Source: Candidatus Krumholzibacteriia bacterium (lineage in GTDB: Bacteria; Krumholzibacteriota; Krumholzibacteriia; LZORAL124-64-63). Taken from it: DNA of 7,047 nt. The stretch covers positions 1 to 7,047 of the forward strand of contig JADGEP010000200.1 in assembly GCA_016744275.1 (NCBI GenBank), read 5' to 3'. The translations under genes and the position numbers were made by a program. Within the stretch, counting starts at the first letter, position 1. Each line of letters opens with the position of its first letter. The notes under the pieces were generated by a model, which did not search any database, was not told the origin of the DNA, and was given only the letters and a program-made list of their open reading frames with translations. Shown one piece after another: positions 6,296-7,047 of the stretch.

Positions 6296-7006
6296 ATGAG
6301 CAACGAATCCCGAGCCGGCGGCGGCACCCTGTTTGATATCGAATCGCCCATGGCCATCGAATTGCGGCGCATCATGATCCGCATTGGCCGCAAGGTCGAT
6401 TTTGACCGCAAGCGCGCCCTGATGGTCACCAGTGCCGAACGGGGCGAAGGCAAGAGCCTCTTTTCCCTGCATTTTGCCTTGGTTTTGGCCTACCATCTGC
6501 CCAGCCGCATTTTGCTGGTGGATGCGGATGTGAGACGCCCGGTGCAGCACACGGTTTTTCAGCACCCATTGGCGCCTGGCTTTGCCAATCTGTTGTCCGG
6601 TGAAGCCAAGGTGGCCGAGGCGGTGCGACCCACCAAAATTAAAAACCTGGATTTCCTGAGCGCGGGCGACCCTGAAGGGCATCCCAGCCGGCTTTTTGGC
6701 GGCCACAATGTGCGCGACGTGGTGGCCGACCTGCACAAGACCTACGACATCGTTCTCTTGGATTCGCCACCCACGGTGCCGGTCAGTGATCCGTTGCATT
6801 TCCTGGACGCGGTGGACGGGGTGATCTACATGGTGATGGCAGGTCAGACGCCTAAGGAAATGTCCAAGCGTGGGGTGGAGATCCTGCAATCCGCCGGGGC
6901 CAATATCCTGGGTGCGGTGGCCAACAATTTGGGCGAAGTCTTGCCTTACTACTATGACCAAAAGTATTACGGATACGAAAAATCCCGCAAAAAGCGCCGC
7001 GCTTAG
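6296..7006 (+). CDS. BY-kinase (bacterial tyrosine autokinase, CpsD/CapB-like) for polysaccharide synthesis
   Basis: This is a 236-residue cytoplasmic P-loop kinase that autophosphorylates on C-terminal tyrosines and works with a membrane co-polymerase in capsule or exopolysaccharide assembly. The Walker A motif is SAERGEGKS at 46-54 (Lys53). The A' motif is ILLVDADVRRP at 72-82. Walker B is DIVLLDSPP at 151-159. The tail PYYYDQKYYGY (217-227) has six tyrosines (218, 219, 220, 224, 225, 227) and ends in a basic KSRKKRRA. At the N-terminus ELRRIMIR (22-29) resembles the oligomerisation motif EX2RX2R, but the second arginine is one residue late. These features separate it from MinD/ParA-type ATPases. 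ATG 6296 follows GAGAAGG by five bases. The upstream gene encodes the expected co-polymerase partner, giving the split arrangement known from Gram-positive bacteria and some Gram-negative ones rather than the fused Wzc form. Confidence 0.93.
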   Translation: MSNESRAGGGTLFDIESPMAIELRRIMIRIGRKVDFDRKRALMVTSAERGEGKSLFSLHFALVLAYHLPSRILLVDADVRRPVQHTVFQHPLAPGFANLLSGEAKVAEAVRPTKIKNLDFLSAGDPEGHPSRLFGGHNVRDVVADLHKTYDIVLLDSPPTVPVSDPLHFLDAVDGVIYMVMAGQTPKEMSKRGVEILQSAGANILGAVANNLGEVLPYYYDQKYYGYEKSRKKRRA

Positions 7007-7030
7007 TTTTCACCCACAGAGGGATTGGCG

Positions 7031-7047
7031 ATGTCCTCGGGCCCTTG
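7031..7047 (+). CDS. Start of a possible next operon gene (partial, cut by window end)
   Basis: ATG 7031 follows the purine-rich AGAGGGA (7018-7024) by six bases and lies 24 bases after the kinase stop, on the same strand and with spacing like the other genes of the unit. Only five codons (MSSGP) and two further bases are visible, so no product can be named. From its position a further polysaccharide assembly or export gene is the natural guess, but this is only context. Confidence 0.4.

Overview
The window is bacterial chromosomal DNA of moderately high G+C content. It opens in the 3' end of a 23S rRNA gene, continues through a complete 5S rRNA gene and two consecutive intrinsic terminators, and then carries four complete protein-coding genes and the first codons of a possible fifth, all on the + strand. 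A long-form SppA peptidase, together with a Wzz-type chain-length protein and its tyrosine kinase, points to a Gram-negative-type cell envelope. The phylum cannot be fixed from this sequence alone. I see no mobile element, CRISPR array, tRNA or phage gene.

Layout. Positions 1-57 are the end of 23S rRNA. Positions 58-178 are a structured 23S-5S spacer without a tRNA. Positions 179-296 are 5S rRNA. A very strong terminator lies at 302-337 and a second, bulged one at 371-411. The non-coding leader at 412-539 holds a weak promoter candidate and two overlapping, mutually exclusive small hairpins. A 770-residue NDP-forming acyl-CoA synthetase follows, starting at GTG 540. It has its ATP-grasp (beta) half in front of its CoA-binding/phosphohistidine (alpha) half. 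After 10 bases comes sppA (593 residues, Lys179/Ser368 dyad). After 33 bases comes a 531-residue Wzz-like polysaccharide co-polymerase with an extra C-terminal membrane segment. After 22 bases that include a stem-loop over the stop codon comes a stand-alone BY-kinase (236 residues, six-tyrosine tail). A start codon with a good ribosome binding site at 7031 suggests that the operon continues.

How the genes work together. Tight spacing, a Shine-Dalgarno sequence before every start and no terminator after 411 suggest one transcription unit running from the acyl-CoA synthetase into polysaccharide genes. The last two complete genes form a recognisable functional pair: the kinase phosphorylates its own tyrosine tail and, with the co-polymerase, controls length or export of a surface polysaccharide. 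The synthetase (ATP from acyl-CoA, or the reverse) and SppA (degradation of cleaved signal peptides and other membrane peptides) have no obvious biochemical link to that pair, so they may simply be co-transcribed.

I do not see a clearly new biological system. The points most worth checking are the beta-alpha domain order of the synthetase, the third membrane segment of the co-polymerase with a separate kinase, and the stem-loop between those two genes.
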